DNA of 64,000 nt from assembly GCF_016428595.1 (NCBI RefSeq), contig NZ_JAELVQ010000008.1, forward strand, positions 62,001 through 126,000, given 5' to 3'. This document shows, one piece after another, positions 38,052-45,860 of this stretch. The position numbers and the translations under genes are program-made. Each line of letters starts with the position of its first letter. The stretch's first letter is position 1. The notes under the pieces were generated by a model. That model worked only from the letters and a program-made list of their open reading frames with translations, was not told where the DNA came from and did no database searches. The stretch is from Snuella sedimenti (GTDB lineage Bacteria; Bacteroidota; Bacteroidia; Flavobacteriales; Flavobacteriaceae).

Positions 38052-41000
38052 TTAAAATTTAACATTCAAACCAAACAATACGCTCTTCATTTGCGGATAG
38101 AATGCGCCTCTGATCCCTGAAGGACCTTCTGGATCTCTATTATCTATCTTACTCCAGGTTAGTAAATTACTGCCAGAAACAAAGATTCTTACGTGGTCTA
38201 CTCCTAATTGATCTAAGCCTTCAAGTCCTGATAAGGTATAGGCCAATTCAATGTTTTTCAATCTAAGATATGTGGCATCTTTAAGCCAAAATGTAGAATC
38301 TTTATGGTTGTTGGCATCTGATCCCACTGATAATCTTGGATAGATCGCATCAGTATTGGTTGGTGACCAGGAATCAATCAATACACTTTCACTATTGGTT
38401 TCCAACTCGAACGGTATATTTTTAACATTTCGTTCTATATTTGTTGCACCTTGGAAGAATACATTCAATTCAAAGTTCTTATAACGGGCTCCTAAATTAG
38501 CTCCATAAATAAATTCTGGTATCCAACCTTTGCCAATAACCCCTCTATCATTATCGTTAAGCAAACCATCATCATCTAGATCCTTATATTTAAGATCTCC
38601 TGGCTGTAACGTGGCGTTAGCCTGGCCATCTTGATCTACGGACCAATTGTCTATTTCCTCTTGTGTTTGAAAGATCCCTAATGCGGTAAATCCTCTATGT
38701 TGACCAAATGATCGTCCTGTTTGTCTTTGCCAAGGCAACACGCCTTCAGGTTCTCGCATATCAATTATTTCACTTTTAGCAAAAGTTCCATTTAAATCTA
38801 TATTATATGAAAAATCTCCAAGCGTATTTTTATGGCCTATTGAAAACTCTACACCATGGTTCTCTACTATCCCGAAGTTTTCATTTGGTAAATCTGATCC
38901 AAACGAATCTGGCACTTCCGCTTCATTTGGCAATAATATATCCTCGGTTCTTTTATGAAAATAATCTACCTCACCATATAGGGCATGGTTAAGGAAGTCA
39001 AACTCCAAACCAACATTGTATGATGTTGCCGTTTCCCATGTCACGTCCTCATTTGCCGTTTTTTGATCAAACAATCCTACTTGATACTCTCCGTTTATAA
39101 CATAGCCATTATTATACTTATAGGTAGCCAAATATTCGTAGGTTGGAATTCTATCGTTACCAACTTGCCCCCAAGACCCTCTTAACTTTAAAAGGTTTAC
39201 AAAGTTTGAATCATTAAGAAAACCCTCTTTGGAAATGACCCAACCAGCAGAAAACGCAGGGAAAAAGCCCCAACGACGATCTGGGTGAAAATTATACGAT
39301 CCATCGTAACGGGCATTGGCCTGTAACAAATATTTATCTGCAAAACTATAGTCTACCCTTCCAACATAGCCAAGACGTCCCGATTGACTAGCAGAACCAC
39401 CATTATTTAAATTATCTGTAGCTCCAGCTCCCAATTGTTGAAGTACTGATGTTGCAAATCCATCTCTAAAACCATTTAAGTTGTCATCATAGTTATTTGC
39501 CTTTTCCACAACAGCCAAAACAGACAACTTATGGTCTCCAAACGCTTTAGCATAATTCACTTGAAACGAAGCGACTTCTTGCATGCTTTGTCTTCTTACT
39601 TCAGTCAAGTTTCTATTTATATCATCTACAATAAAGCTATTGGTTTCCATATTGTAAAACCTATATGTGGTAGCAAACTTGCTTTGGGCATTTAATGCAT
39701 AATCGTAAGCATATCTAGCAGTCAAGGAAAGTCCCTCTATTTGTTTAACCTGATAGTTTAATTCAAAAGTACTTTGAAAAATATGGGCCAACCTTTTATC
39801 GGTTCCTGAGTAATTAGCGTCCCCAATAGGGTTACCACCTAAACCATTAAAACCTAAAACCCGTTCTGGTTCTATACCAAAAATATACGCCGGATAAGTC
39901 GGTAAAGATTGGTCAATCCTGTTGAAGACCACAGCCGCTCCATTATTATTCCCTGCACCGGTTTGCTTTATGGTTTGTTTTCTTCCGGCCAAGTTTACCG
40001 ATAACTTTAAATTATCCGTTAATTGGGTATCAAAATTAGAACGTACACTGTATGAGGTATAACCTGAGGATTTAAGCAACCCATCCTGGTTTAAATAGCC
40101 CACAGAAAAGAAATACTTTGTTTTCTCACTACCACCGCTGGCAGAGAGGTCATGCCTTTCGGTTATGGCATGTTTTTGAGTCGTTTCATTCCACCAGTCG
40201 GTACTGGGCTGTGTTCCACTTTTAAAAGCTGCTACTTCGGCTTCGGTATATTTAGGCTCTGTGTTGCCATCGTTAGCACGCGCTATATTAATATTTTCGG
40301 CATATTCTCCAGCATTCATAAACCTAGGTCTTACAGTAGGTTTCTCAAAGCTATAGCTACTTGTATACTCAAAGCTGGCCTTACCAGCGCCCCCTCTTTT
40401 AGTGGTTATTAATACCACTCCATTTGCTGCCCTTGCTCCATATACAGCAGTAGAAGCGGCATCCTTAAGAATGGTTATACTTTCTATTTCATTAGGATTA
40501 ATTCTGCTAAGTGAACCACCACGCACAATACCATCTATAATAACCAACGGAGAATTGTTTCCAAATGTACTCTGCCCTCTAATTAAAAATGTGGGATTAT
40601 CAAACCCTGGTTGCCCACTTACTTGGGTAGTAACAACCCCAGTTAACTTACCTGCCAAAGAGTTCGCTAGATTGGGCGCTGGCGCTCTGTTTAACTCTTC
40701 TGTTTTTATGCTGGATACCGACCCCGTAACATCAATCTTACGTTGGGTTCCATATCCAACCACTACCACTTCGTCTAATTGCGAAGCATCTTCTTGCAAT
40801 TGGATATTAATTTCATTATTCCCTTGAACAGGCACTTCCTTTGTAGTATAGCCAATATAAGAGATAACAAGTATTGCGTTCTCCCCTGAAACACTTAAGG
40901 TATATTTACCATCAAAATCGGTGCTTGTCCCATTAGCTGTTCCCTTTTCAACAATACTAGCCCCAGGAAGTGGCTCTCCATTATTACCTGTTACTACTCC

Positions 41001-41426
41001 GCTAACTTTAAACTGTACCTTTAAGGTCTGTTCATCCAGTTCATCTTCGATAGACGGAACATTTTTTTTAACAATTATGGTTTTATTATTAGTAAACTCA
41101 TAAGTAAAGTTACCTAGAGACAAGCATTTTTCCAATAAAGTACTGGCCTTAATAATGCCTTTCTTTAAATATAGTTTTGGAGCATCTTTCATCAAATCAT
41201 GTCTGTAAACAAACTTATAATCTGTTTGTTCATTGATAAGCTTAAATACTTTTTTTACACTTACTGTCCTGTCATTGTAAATTACAATATCTGCATCTTG
41301 TGAGAACCCCTTCTTGGTATTAAAAGCAAAGGTTAGTGTACAAAAAAAGAATACAAAAGATCTCATAATTAATTTTAAGAGCACATTACTAGAATGACTC
41401 TTCTTTTTAATAAATTTAAAATTCAT
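38052..41426 (-). CDS. SusC/RagA TonB-dependent transporter with STN domain (locus 2)
   Basis: A 1124-residue outer-membrane transporter. It has an extended signal region, an STN signalling domain (about residues 45-120), a carboxypeptidase-regulatory-like domain (VSGVVTGNNGEPLPGAS, about 140-215), the TonB-box motif EVVVVGYGTQRK, a plug with the SusC signature LAGKLTGVVTTQVSGQPG, and a barrel ending SVLFGLNVKF. The STN domain fits regulation through the adjacent fecR and the sigma gene at 43391. Its 5' end shares the 13-mer ATGCAAATTTATG with the locus-1 susC start. The degradative genes beside it suggest a glycosaminoglycan oligosaccharide as ligand. Confidence 0.94.
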   Translation of the reverse strand: MNFKFIKKKSHSSNVLLKLIMRSFVFFFCTLTFAFNTKKGFSQDADIVIYNDRTVSVKKVFKLINEQTDYKFVYRHDLMKDAPKLYLKKGIIKASTLLEKCLSLGNFTYEFTNNKTIIVKKNVPSIEDELDEQTLKVQFKVSGVVTGNNGEPLPGASIVEKGTANGTSTDFDGKYTLSVSGENAILVISYIGYTTKEVPVQGNNEINIQLQEDASQLDEVVVVGYGTQRKIDVTGSVSSIKTEELNRAPAPNLANSLAGKLTGVVTTQVSGQPGFDNPTFLIRGQSTFGNNSPLVIIDGIVRGGSLSRINPNEIESITILKDAASTAVYGARAANGVVLITTKRGGAGKASFEYTSSYSFEKPTVRPRFMNAGEYAENINIARANDGNTEPKYTEAEVAAFKSGTQPSTDWWNETTQKHAITERHDLSASGGSEKTKYFFSVGYLNQDGLLKSSGYTSYSVRSNFDTQLTDNLKLSVNLAGRKQTIKQTGAGNNNGAAVVFNRIDQSLPTYPAYIFGIEPERVLGFNGLGGNPIGDANYSGTDKRLAHIFQSTFELNYQVKQIEGLSLTARYAYDYALNAQSKFATTYRFYNMETNSFIVDDINRNLTEVRRQSMQEVASFQVNYAKAFGDHKLSVLAVVEKANNYDDNLNGFRDGFATSVLQQLGAGATDNLNNGGSASQSGRLGYVGRVDYSFADKYLLQANARYDGSYNFHPDRRWGFFPAFSAGWVISKEGFLNDSNFVNLLKLRGSWGQVGNDRIPTYEYLATYKYNNGYVINGEYQVGLFDQKTANEDVTWETATSYNVGLEFDFLNHALYGEVDYFHKRTEDILLPNEAEVPDSFGSDLPNENFGIVENHGVEFSIGHKNTLGDFSYNIDLNGTFAKSEIIDMREPEGVLPWQRQTGRSFGQHRGFTALGIFQTQEEIDNWSVDQDGQANATLQPGDLKYKDLDDDGLLNDNDRGVIGKGWIPEFIYGANLGARYKNFELNVFFQGATNIERNVKNIPFELETNSESVLIDSWSPTNTDAIYPRLSVGSDANNHKDSTFWLKDATYLRLKNIELAYTLSGLEGLDQLGVDHVRIFVSGSNLLTWSKIDNRDPEGPSGIRGAFYPQMKSVLFGLNVKF

Positions 41427-41433
41427 AAATTTG
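41426..41433 (+). promoter_or_regulatory. Candidate antisense -7 element at susC start (locus 2)
   Basis: The plus strand, antisense to this operon, reads TAAATTTG, an exact TAnnTTTG match overlapping the susC start codon, as in locus 1. A transcript from here would run about 75 nt to the T-tailed hairpin at 41472-41518. No clear -33 element was seen. Confidence 0.4.
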
Positions 41434-41471
41434 CATTGGTTTAGTTAAACATCGTTTTAATTAAATTCATA

Positions 41472-41518
41472 AGGAGAAAGGCTGTTACTGTCCAAGGTGA
41501 GGCCTTTTCCTGTTTTTA
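41472..41518 (+). terminator. Hairpin with T-tail in fecR-susC spacer (locus 2), antisense orientation
   Basis: Arms AGGAGAAAGGC (41472-41482) and GCCTTTTCCT (41502-41511), with one bulged base, are followed by GTTTTTATT on the plus strand. The loop carries ACTGTCCAAGGT (41487-41498), as in the locus-1 spacer. Because the operon runs on the minus strand, the T-tail would stop an antisense transcript. The hairpin touches the fecR stop codon. Confidence 0.5.
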
Positions 41519-42679
41519 TTTTATAATTACTTTTTTTTCAGTTATTTCAAAATGGACTTCTCCTTCACTGGTCGCTTCAATTAGTCCTAAGAAATCTTGA
41601 ATGGTTCTTGTTCTTTCCAAAACACCGGTAAATTGATAGTTCTTGCTTTTTGTTGATTCAAAAATAACGTCAACATTGTACCACCTAGACAACACTTTCA
41701 TCATCTCTTCCAATGACTCTTCATTAAAAGAGAACATCCCTTTCACCCAAGCTATTTCCCGCATTACATCTACTTCTATAACTTCTATCGCATTGGAATT
41801 GGCATTTATTAAAGACTGTTGATTAGGTTTCAGTAATTTTATTACCTCTCCATTTTTAACATTTACTCTACCTTCTACCAGCGTCGTTGCTATTTTGTTA
41901 TCTTCATTATAAGCCTTAATATTAAAATGCGTTCCCAACACATTAACTTCTTGATTTTTAGTTATCACATTAAACGCATCACCGTCATGCTTTGTACTTG
42001 GTGATACTTCAAAATAAGCTTCTCCATAAACCAATTCTACTTCTCTTGGTTCTCCACTGTTAAATCGTTCGGGATATTTTAATTTTGAATCTGAATTTAA
42101 CCAAACCTTTGTTCCGTCTGCCAATTGAACAAAAAACTCTCCTCCTCTAGGTACTGTAAGGTAATTATAAGACAGTTCGTTACGTAGTTTATCATCTTGG
42201 TGATACAAAAGCTTTTCGCCATTACTTTTAACTTTATCTGAAGTGTAATTTTTGTCTTTTCCTAGGCTAACTTCCTCTCCATTATTTAAAGTTAGTATAG
42301 CCTTACTCGACCCTACATCGATGTCTGAAATCGCAGTACGGTCTTGCACACTATTATTTGCTCTATTAAAATTGATATAATGAAAAACAGAAAAACCCAA
42401 CAATGTTACAACCGAAGCCACAATCGAAACTCGTTTAAAAAAAGTACTTCTCTGTTTTCTTTTACTGTTCTTTAACTTTTCATTTATAGTTATTTTTGCT
42501 TTATCCACATTATAGTTTCCCATATTAAGGGCCGTTAAATATTCGATCTTAACAAATTGGCTAAAAAACAATTGGTTATTCTCCTTTTTTAACCAACTGT
42601 TTAGTGACTCTAATTCACTACTATTAGCTTCTTGATTTATAAACTTGACAATTATTTTTTGTATTTCGGACTTCTTCAT
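41516..42679 (-). CDS. FecR-family anti-sigma factor (locus 2)
   Basis: A 387-residue protein with a cytoplasmic N-terminal anti-sigma region (IVKFINQEANSSELESLNSW), one transmembrane helix (about residues 85-105, SIVASVVTLLGFSVFHYI), the FecR core (NYLTVPRGGEFFVQLADGT, VWLNSDSKLKYP, EVELVYGEAYFEVS) and a C-terminal DUF4974 domain (MKVLSRWYNVDVIFE). It pairs with the ECF factor at 43391, but the two genes are unusually far apart (about 710 bp), because a repeat-rich segment with an IS110 remnant lies between them. susC follows after 89 bp. Confidence 0.92.
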   Translation of the reverse strand: MKKSEIQKIIVKFINQEANSSELESLNSWLKKENNQLFFSQFVKIEYLTALNMGNYNVDKAKITINEKLKNSKRKQRSTFFKRVSIVASVVTLLGFSVFHYINFNRANNSVQDRTAISDIDVGSSKAILTLNNGEEVSLGKDKNYTSDKVKSNGEKLLYHQDDKLRNELSYNYLTVPRGGEFFVQLADGTKVWLNSDSKLKYPERFNSGEPREVELVYGEAYFEVSPSTKHDGDAFNVITKNQEVNVLGTHFNIKAYNEDNKIATTLVEGRVNVKNGEVIKLLKPNQQSLINANSNAIEVIEVDVMREIAWVKGMFSFNEESLEEMMKVLSRWYNVDVIFESTKSKNYQFTGVLERTRTIQDFLGLIEATSEGEVHFEITEKKVIIK

Positions 42680-42849
42680 TCTGTAGCTTATATATCTTAT
42701 TACGTATAATTTAATTACACCCCTCTATTTTTAGCAAAATATTTTATGTTTTGTTAAAATAACGTGAATAATAGATAAGGGATTTATGTCAGTTTGAGTG
42801 CCAAATCTGTGATTTGGTGTATCGAAAACAAATAAATTTCCCACCAAAA

Positions 42850-42920
42850 GCACTTCTCGATAGCTCTACTGAGCATCTCGACAAACTCGATACGGGCTTT
42901 GTCGAAGTACTAAATTCTTC
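42850..42920 (+). repeat. Palindromic intergenic repeat, copy 1
   Basis: Starts GCACTTCTCGATAGCTCT and ends GTCGAAGTACTAAATTCTTC. The two ends are near-complements (CACTTCTCGA versus TCGAAGTAC), so it can fold into a long hairpin. It resembles dispersed palindromic repeats of flavobacterial intergenic regions. Confidence 0.5.
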
Positions 42921-42950
42921 CAGAATTTCACTCTACCATTGACGTAATTT

Positions 42951-43157
42951 TTAAACACTTGATATTGAATTGACTGAATACCCTAATTCTTTTGCCATTT
43001 TTATTAAGATGCGTTCTTTGTTTTGTAGCATTTTGGCCTTGTATGCCTCAATTCCTTTTTCAACAAATTCAAGTCCCTTTACATTTAGTTTCCAGTAAAG
43101 TTCTGCAAGTTTTCGAGCAACAGCTTTAATTGCTACCAATCCGCCTCGAAGAGACAC
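42951..43157 (-). pseudogene. C-terminal remnant of an IS110-family transposase
   Basis: The minus strand encodes about 68 residues, including LRGGLVAIKAVARKLAELYW and KGLEFVEKGIEAY, matching the extreme C-terminus of Bacteroidota IS110-family transposases. The catalytic DEDD domain and the rest of the transposase are absent, and the first codon is an internal GTG. It is therefore a non-functional fragment that marks a past insertion between the sigma and fecR genes. The call rests on recalled family sequence. Confidence 0.65.
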
Positions 43158-43285
43158 TAGGACTCTTAAACATTATTCACGTTAAAATAGCTTCCTAACA
43201 AGCAACGCTATAAAGTAATAAACGTGTTTTTGAAACGAGACCTGTCTACTAGTATATAACAGGCGGAAAAATATTCTAGCAGAAA

Positions 43286-43332
43286 CACACTTCTAGACAG
43301 CTCTGTTATAGCTGTCGGAGCACTAAATTTTC
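43286..43332 (+). repeat. Palindromic intergenic repeat, copy 2
   Basis: Shares CACTTCT-GA-AGCTCT at its start and ACTAAATT at its end with copy 1 at 42850. It contains a perfect stem, GACAGCT (43297-43303) with AGCTGTC (43311-43317). The two copies bracket the IS110 tail. Confidence 0.5.
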
Positions 43333-43390
43333 ACAAAGTTATAATGCATGTATATTATGGTTAATGAGCCAAACTTTTTGTTATTGAGGT

Positions 43391-43957
43391 TTAACCAAAT
43401 AGGATAAAAAAAACCGTTTTCATTTTGTCATCCAATCTATCTCTTAAAATCTTAAAGCCCCTAGTCATGTGTCCTTCAATGGTTTTCATGGAAACATCTA
43501 GATATTCAGCTATTTCAATATGTGATAAGCCCTCTTTTTTATTAAGCAAAAAAATCTGTCTGCATTTGGGTGGCAGGCAGTTAATTTCTTTATTAACCAG
43601 TTTAACGAGCTCATCCAAATTATCGTAAGTGTTCTCTACTTCTATATCTACAGCCTCCAAATACTTTTTCTCCAAACAATAAACAGGTTTGCTTTTTCTA
43701 TACTGATTTATAAATTCGTTATAAACAGATTTGTACAAATAGTTTTTAATGGAAAAAACAGGGTTGATATTTTTTTTATTTAACCATACCTCTACAAATA
43801 CATTCTGAACAATATCTTCTGCAGTGCCATGGTCATGAGATAGAGTATAAGCATAAGCACATAACTTTTGATAAAAAGAATGCATTAAATAATCATAGGC
43901 CTTGGGGTTACCTATTTTCATTTGCTCCGCTAAATAATAGTTATTGGTATAGTTCAA
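43391..43957 (-). CDS. ECF RNA polymerase sigma factor (locus 2)
   Basis: A 188-residue ECF sigma factor. Region 2 is seen in TAEDIVQNVFVEVWLNKK and IKNYLYKSVYNEFINQYRK; region 4 in LPPKCRQIFLLNKKEGLSH and EIAEYLDVSMKTIEGHMTRG. It is codirectional with fecR, susC and susD of locus 2, unlike the divergent arrangement in locus 1. It probably drives that susCD pair when SusC binds ligand. About 710 bp of repeat-rich sequence separates it from fecR, so a shared transcript is uncertain. Confidence 0.92.
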   Translation of the reverse strand: MNYTNNYYLAEQMKIGNPKAYDYLMHSFYQKLCAYAYTLSHDHGTAEDIVQNVFVEVWLNKKNINPVFSIKNYLYKSVYNEFINQYRKSKPVYCLEKKYLEAVDIEVENTYDNLDELVKLVNKEINCLPPKCRQIFLLNKKEGLSHIEIAEYLDVSMKTIEGHMTRGFKILRDRLDDKMKTVFFILFG

Positions 43958-44060
43958 AATACACTAATAAATGAATATTTTTCTAAAAATTTAAAATTTA
44001 CATCTCTGTTATTTAAACTCTTTTTTTTATAAAACCCTGGTTATGAGCTTCAAGACTTAA

Positions 44061-44123
44061 AAGAGGTTGTTTGAAAAGTAATTTGTCTTGTCTTCCTATA
44101 GCACATTTCAGACAGCCTCCTCT
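44061..44123. terminator. Long imperfect hairpin between sigma gene and T9SS-cargo gene
   Basis: AAGAGGTTGTTTGAAA (44061-44076) pairs with TTTCAGACAGCCTCCTCT (44106-44123), allowing G-U pairs on one strand. It sits just beyond the end of the discoidin gene and could end that minus-strand transcript. Confidence 0.4.
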
Positions 44124-44162
44124 AAAGCAAGTAAAAATCTATTTTATTTTGCTACTATACTT

Positions 44163-45623
44163 TTAGTTTACAATAACTTTTCTAGTAGTAACACCTCCTT
44201 TTTGGGATTCAATTCTTAAAAGGTATAAGCCTTTTGAAAAAGCACTTACGTTTATAGGTTTTATGGAAGTATTGCTATAAACAACCTTTCCTACAACACT
44301 TACAAAACTTACACTTTTAACATTGATACTGGCATCTAATTTATTTATGTTCAAAATACTATTTGCTGGATTTGGGTATACAGCAATACTTTTATTTAAA
44401 ACATTATCCTCAATAGACAATGAGGAATCATCCACAGTAAAATCCAGTTGCTGTAATGCTGTATAGGCCTGGTTGGGTGTCCAAGATCCCGCTAAAACAA
44501 AACGGTAATATCTATATGGTTCCGATGCTGTTAAAGAAACAGCCGTCTCTACGCCATGAACTGAACTTTGCGCGACAATTGGTGCGCTTACATCTACCCA
44601 ATTACTGTCGTTGTTACTTGCCTGGACTTTCCAAGTAGAATCATCTGGCGCCCCTTTTGTACTATGCCCATTTACCAGTTTAAACCTTACTTCAGTAACC
44701 AATATCGGATTGTATATTTCGGACACTTCAAACTTGTAACCTTCTTCGACAGGGATTAACGCGCCGCTTGCCAGCCTAGGAACCGATGTTGTTGTCGTTA
44801 AAACATCTGCCCATTTACTTGTATTGGAAAAATTAGATTCTGAAATAGAAGCGCTTGGCGTGTTGAATATATTGGGCTGCCCAGATGCGCTTGTATTTAA
44901 AGCGGAAAATGCGCCATTGGCAACGTCTTGAGGTGTTGCGTCAAACCTCACGTCTGAAATATAAAATGTTCCATGTTGGCTAACCCCTGCATTATAAGCC
45001 GAACCATCGGTAACAACTTTAAATGCAACAGTAACAGATGAACCGGTATAATCAGACAAATCCAATTGACCATGTACATAAACTTGATCTGATATATCTG
45101 ATGTTGCAATACTCCCTGTAATGTTCCCTGTTTCATTGGTCCATGTGGCCGTACTAGGAAGGTTTCCGTGAACATAATCTTCAGAAACCCAAATCGTAAG
45201 TGTTGCTCCACCTCCAATTACAAATCGTTGTTGGGTCCAAAATGAAACAGTTGGCACATTTGCCGAAGAAAGATTTTGGCTAGTCATTAATGCCCAAGCT
45301 TCTATTTCATGATTCAAAAAAGTATCTGCAACAGGTTCGGACACATTTTTAAATGAAATTGTTTTTTGATCCCTAGTTGTTCCATTAGGCACTCTGGTTC
45401 CTGGTCTAGAGCTTTCATCAAATATTGGGCTTGAATCACCTGCATCAACAATATCGCTTACCCTTTTACCTATTTCAGTTGCATCTTGCCCACCCAGAGC
45501 AACTTTCTGAACTGTAAAGCCCCTATCTTCGTTTTCGTATCTAAAATCTTCGTAATAAATAGTTTGTGAAAACGATGAAATCACAATTAGGTTAAACAAC
45601 AATAATAATGTAATTTTTTTCAT
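44163..45623 (-). CDS. T9SS-secreted discoidin-domain protein
   Basis: A 486-residue secreted protein with signal peptide (ends SSFSQ, about residue 20). The N-terminal domain (about 20-235) has a beta-sandwich related to that in the neighbouring DUF5017 lipoprotein (TLTIWVSEDY versus TLSVWYSKDY). Residues of about 250-390 form an F5/8-type C (discoidin) domain (WKVQASNNDSNWVDVS, YRYYRFVLAGSW). The last 75 residues are a type A T9SS sorting domain (IAVYPNPANSILNINKLD, SKGLYLLRIES). No catalytic residues are evident; surface carbohydrate binding is likely. A regulator-type repeat lies upstream, and a separate terminator isolates it from the third susCD operon. Confidence 0.8.
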   Translation of the reverse strand: MKKITLLLLFNLIVISSFSQTIYYEDFRYENEDRGFTVQKVALGGQDATEIGKRVSDIVDAGDSSPIFDESSRPGTRVPNGTTRDQKTISFKNVSEPVADTFLNHEIEAWALMTSQNLSSANVPTVSFWTQQRFVIGGGATLTIWVSEDYVHGNLPSTATWTNETGNITGSIATSDISDQVYVHGQLDLSDYTGSSVTVAFKVVTDGSAYNAGVSQHGTFYISDVRFDATPQDVANGAFSALNTSASGQPNIFNTPSASISESNFSNTSKWADVLTTTTSVPRLASGALIPVEEGYKFEVSEIYNPILVTEVRFKLVNGHSTKGAPDDSTWKVQASNNDSNWVDVSAPIVAQSSVHGVETAVSLTASEPYRYYRFVLAGSWTPNQAYTALQQLDFTVDDSSLSIEDNVLNKSIAVYPNPANSILNINKLDASINVKSVSFVSVVGKVVYSNTSIKPINVSAFSKGLYLLRIESQKGGVTTRKVIVN

Positions 45624-45701
45624 GAGAGAATTGTTTTAAAGATTAGATAATCAATTAATTTTTACACAAGTAAATTTACAGGTCACCCGATTATTTGAAG
45701 A

Positions 45702-45737
45702 GGGGGCACCTATTCTTTAGAAAGGGGATACTTGTTC
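45702..45737 (-). promoter_or_regulatory. Direct-repeat regulator site upstream of discoidin gene
   Basis: On the minus strand GAACAAGTATCCCC and GAATAGGTGCCCCC repeat with an 8-bp spacer (22-bp period), matching 9 of 14 positions. It lies 79-114 bp upstream of the ATG. It shares form and position with the site before the third susC. Confidence 0.6.
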
Positions 45738-45803
45738 AATTTTAGAACTTCATATTGGTTTCAGTTTCTAATTATCGTGGCTTTTTTTTAACTATAGAAC
45801 ATA

Positions 45804-45842
45804 AAAAATCCCAACAGAACATGTATTCTTGTTGGGATTTTT
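45804..45842 (-). terminator. Terminator after third susCD-DUF5017 operon
   Basis: Perfect 13-nt arms AAAAATCCCAACA (45804-45816) and TGTTGGGATTTTT (45830-45842). On the minus strand the stem ends in a T run, about 20 bp after the DUF5017 gene. Confidence 0.9.
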
Positions 45843-45860
45843 ATCGCTATTAATTATGAT

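Larger units (their letters stand above)
42753..43189. repeat. Segment bounded by inverted termini and a 9-bp direct repeat
   Basis: TAACGTGAATAAT at 42760-42772 and its exact reverse complement at 43172-43184 face each other about 400 bp apart. Each end also carries GTTAAAATA as a direct repeat (42753-42761 and 43181-43189), overlapping the inverted arms by a base or two. This resembles a small transposed element with a target duplication, though the overlap makes the exact borders uncertain. The IS110 tail lies inside. Confidence 0.5.
42680..43390. other. Repeat-rich insertion segment between fecR and sigma gene (locus 2)
   Basis: This 711-bp gap contains a truncated IS110-type transposase tail (42951-43157), two related palindromic repeat copies (42850-42920 and 43286-43332), and a segment bounded by matching inverted and direct repeats (42753-43189). 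No intact gene is present. The remaining sequence shows no recognisable coding signal. Confidence 0.75.

Noticed and set aside
40402..40827. 141-codon open frame antisense to the second susC
   Set aside because: It mirrors a highly conserved SusC plug region on the other strand, with no recognisable protein features.
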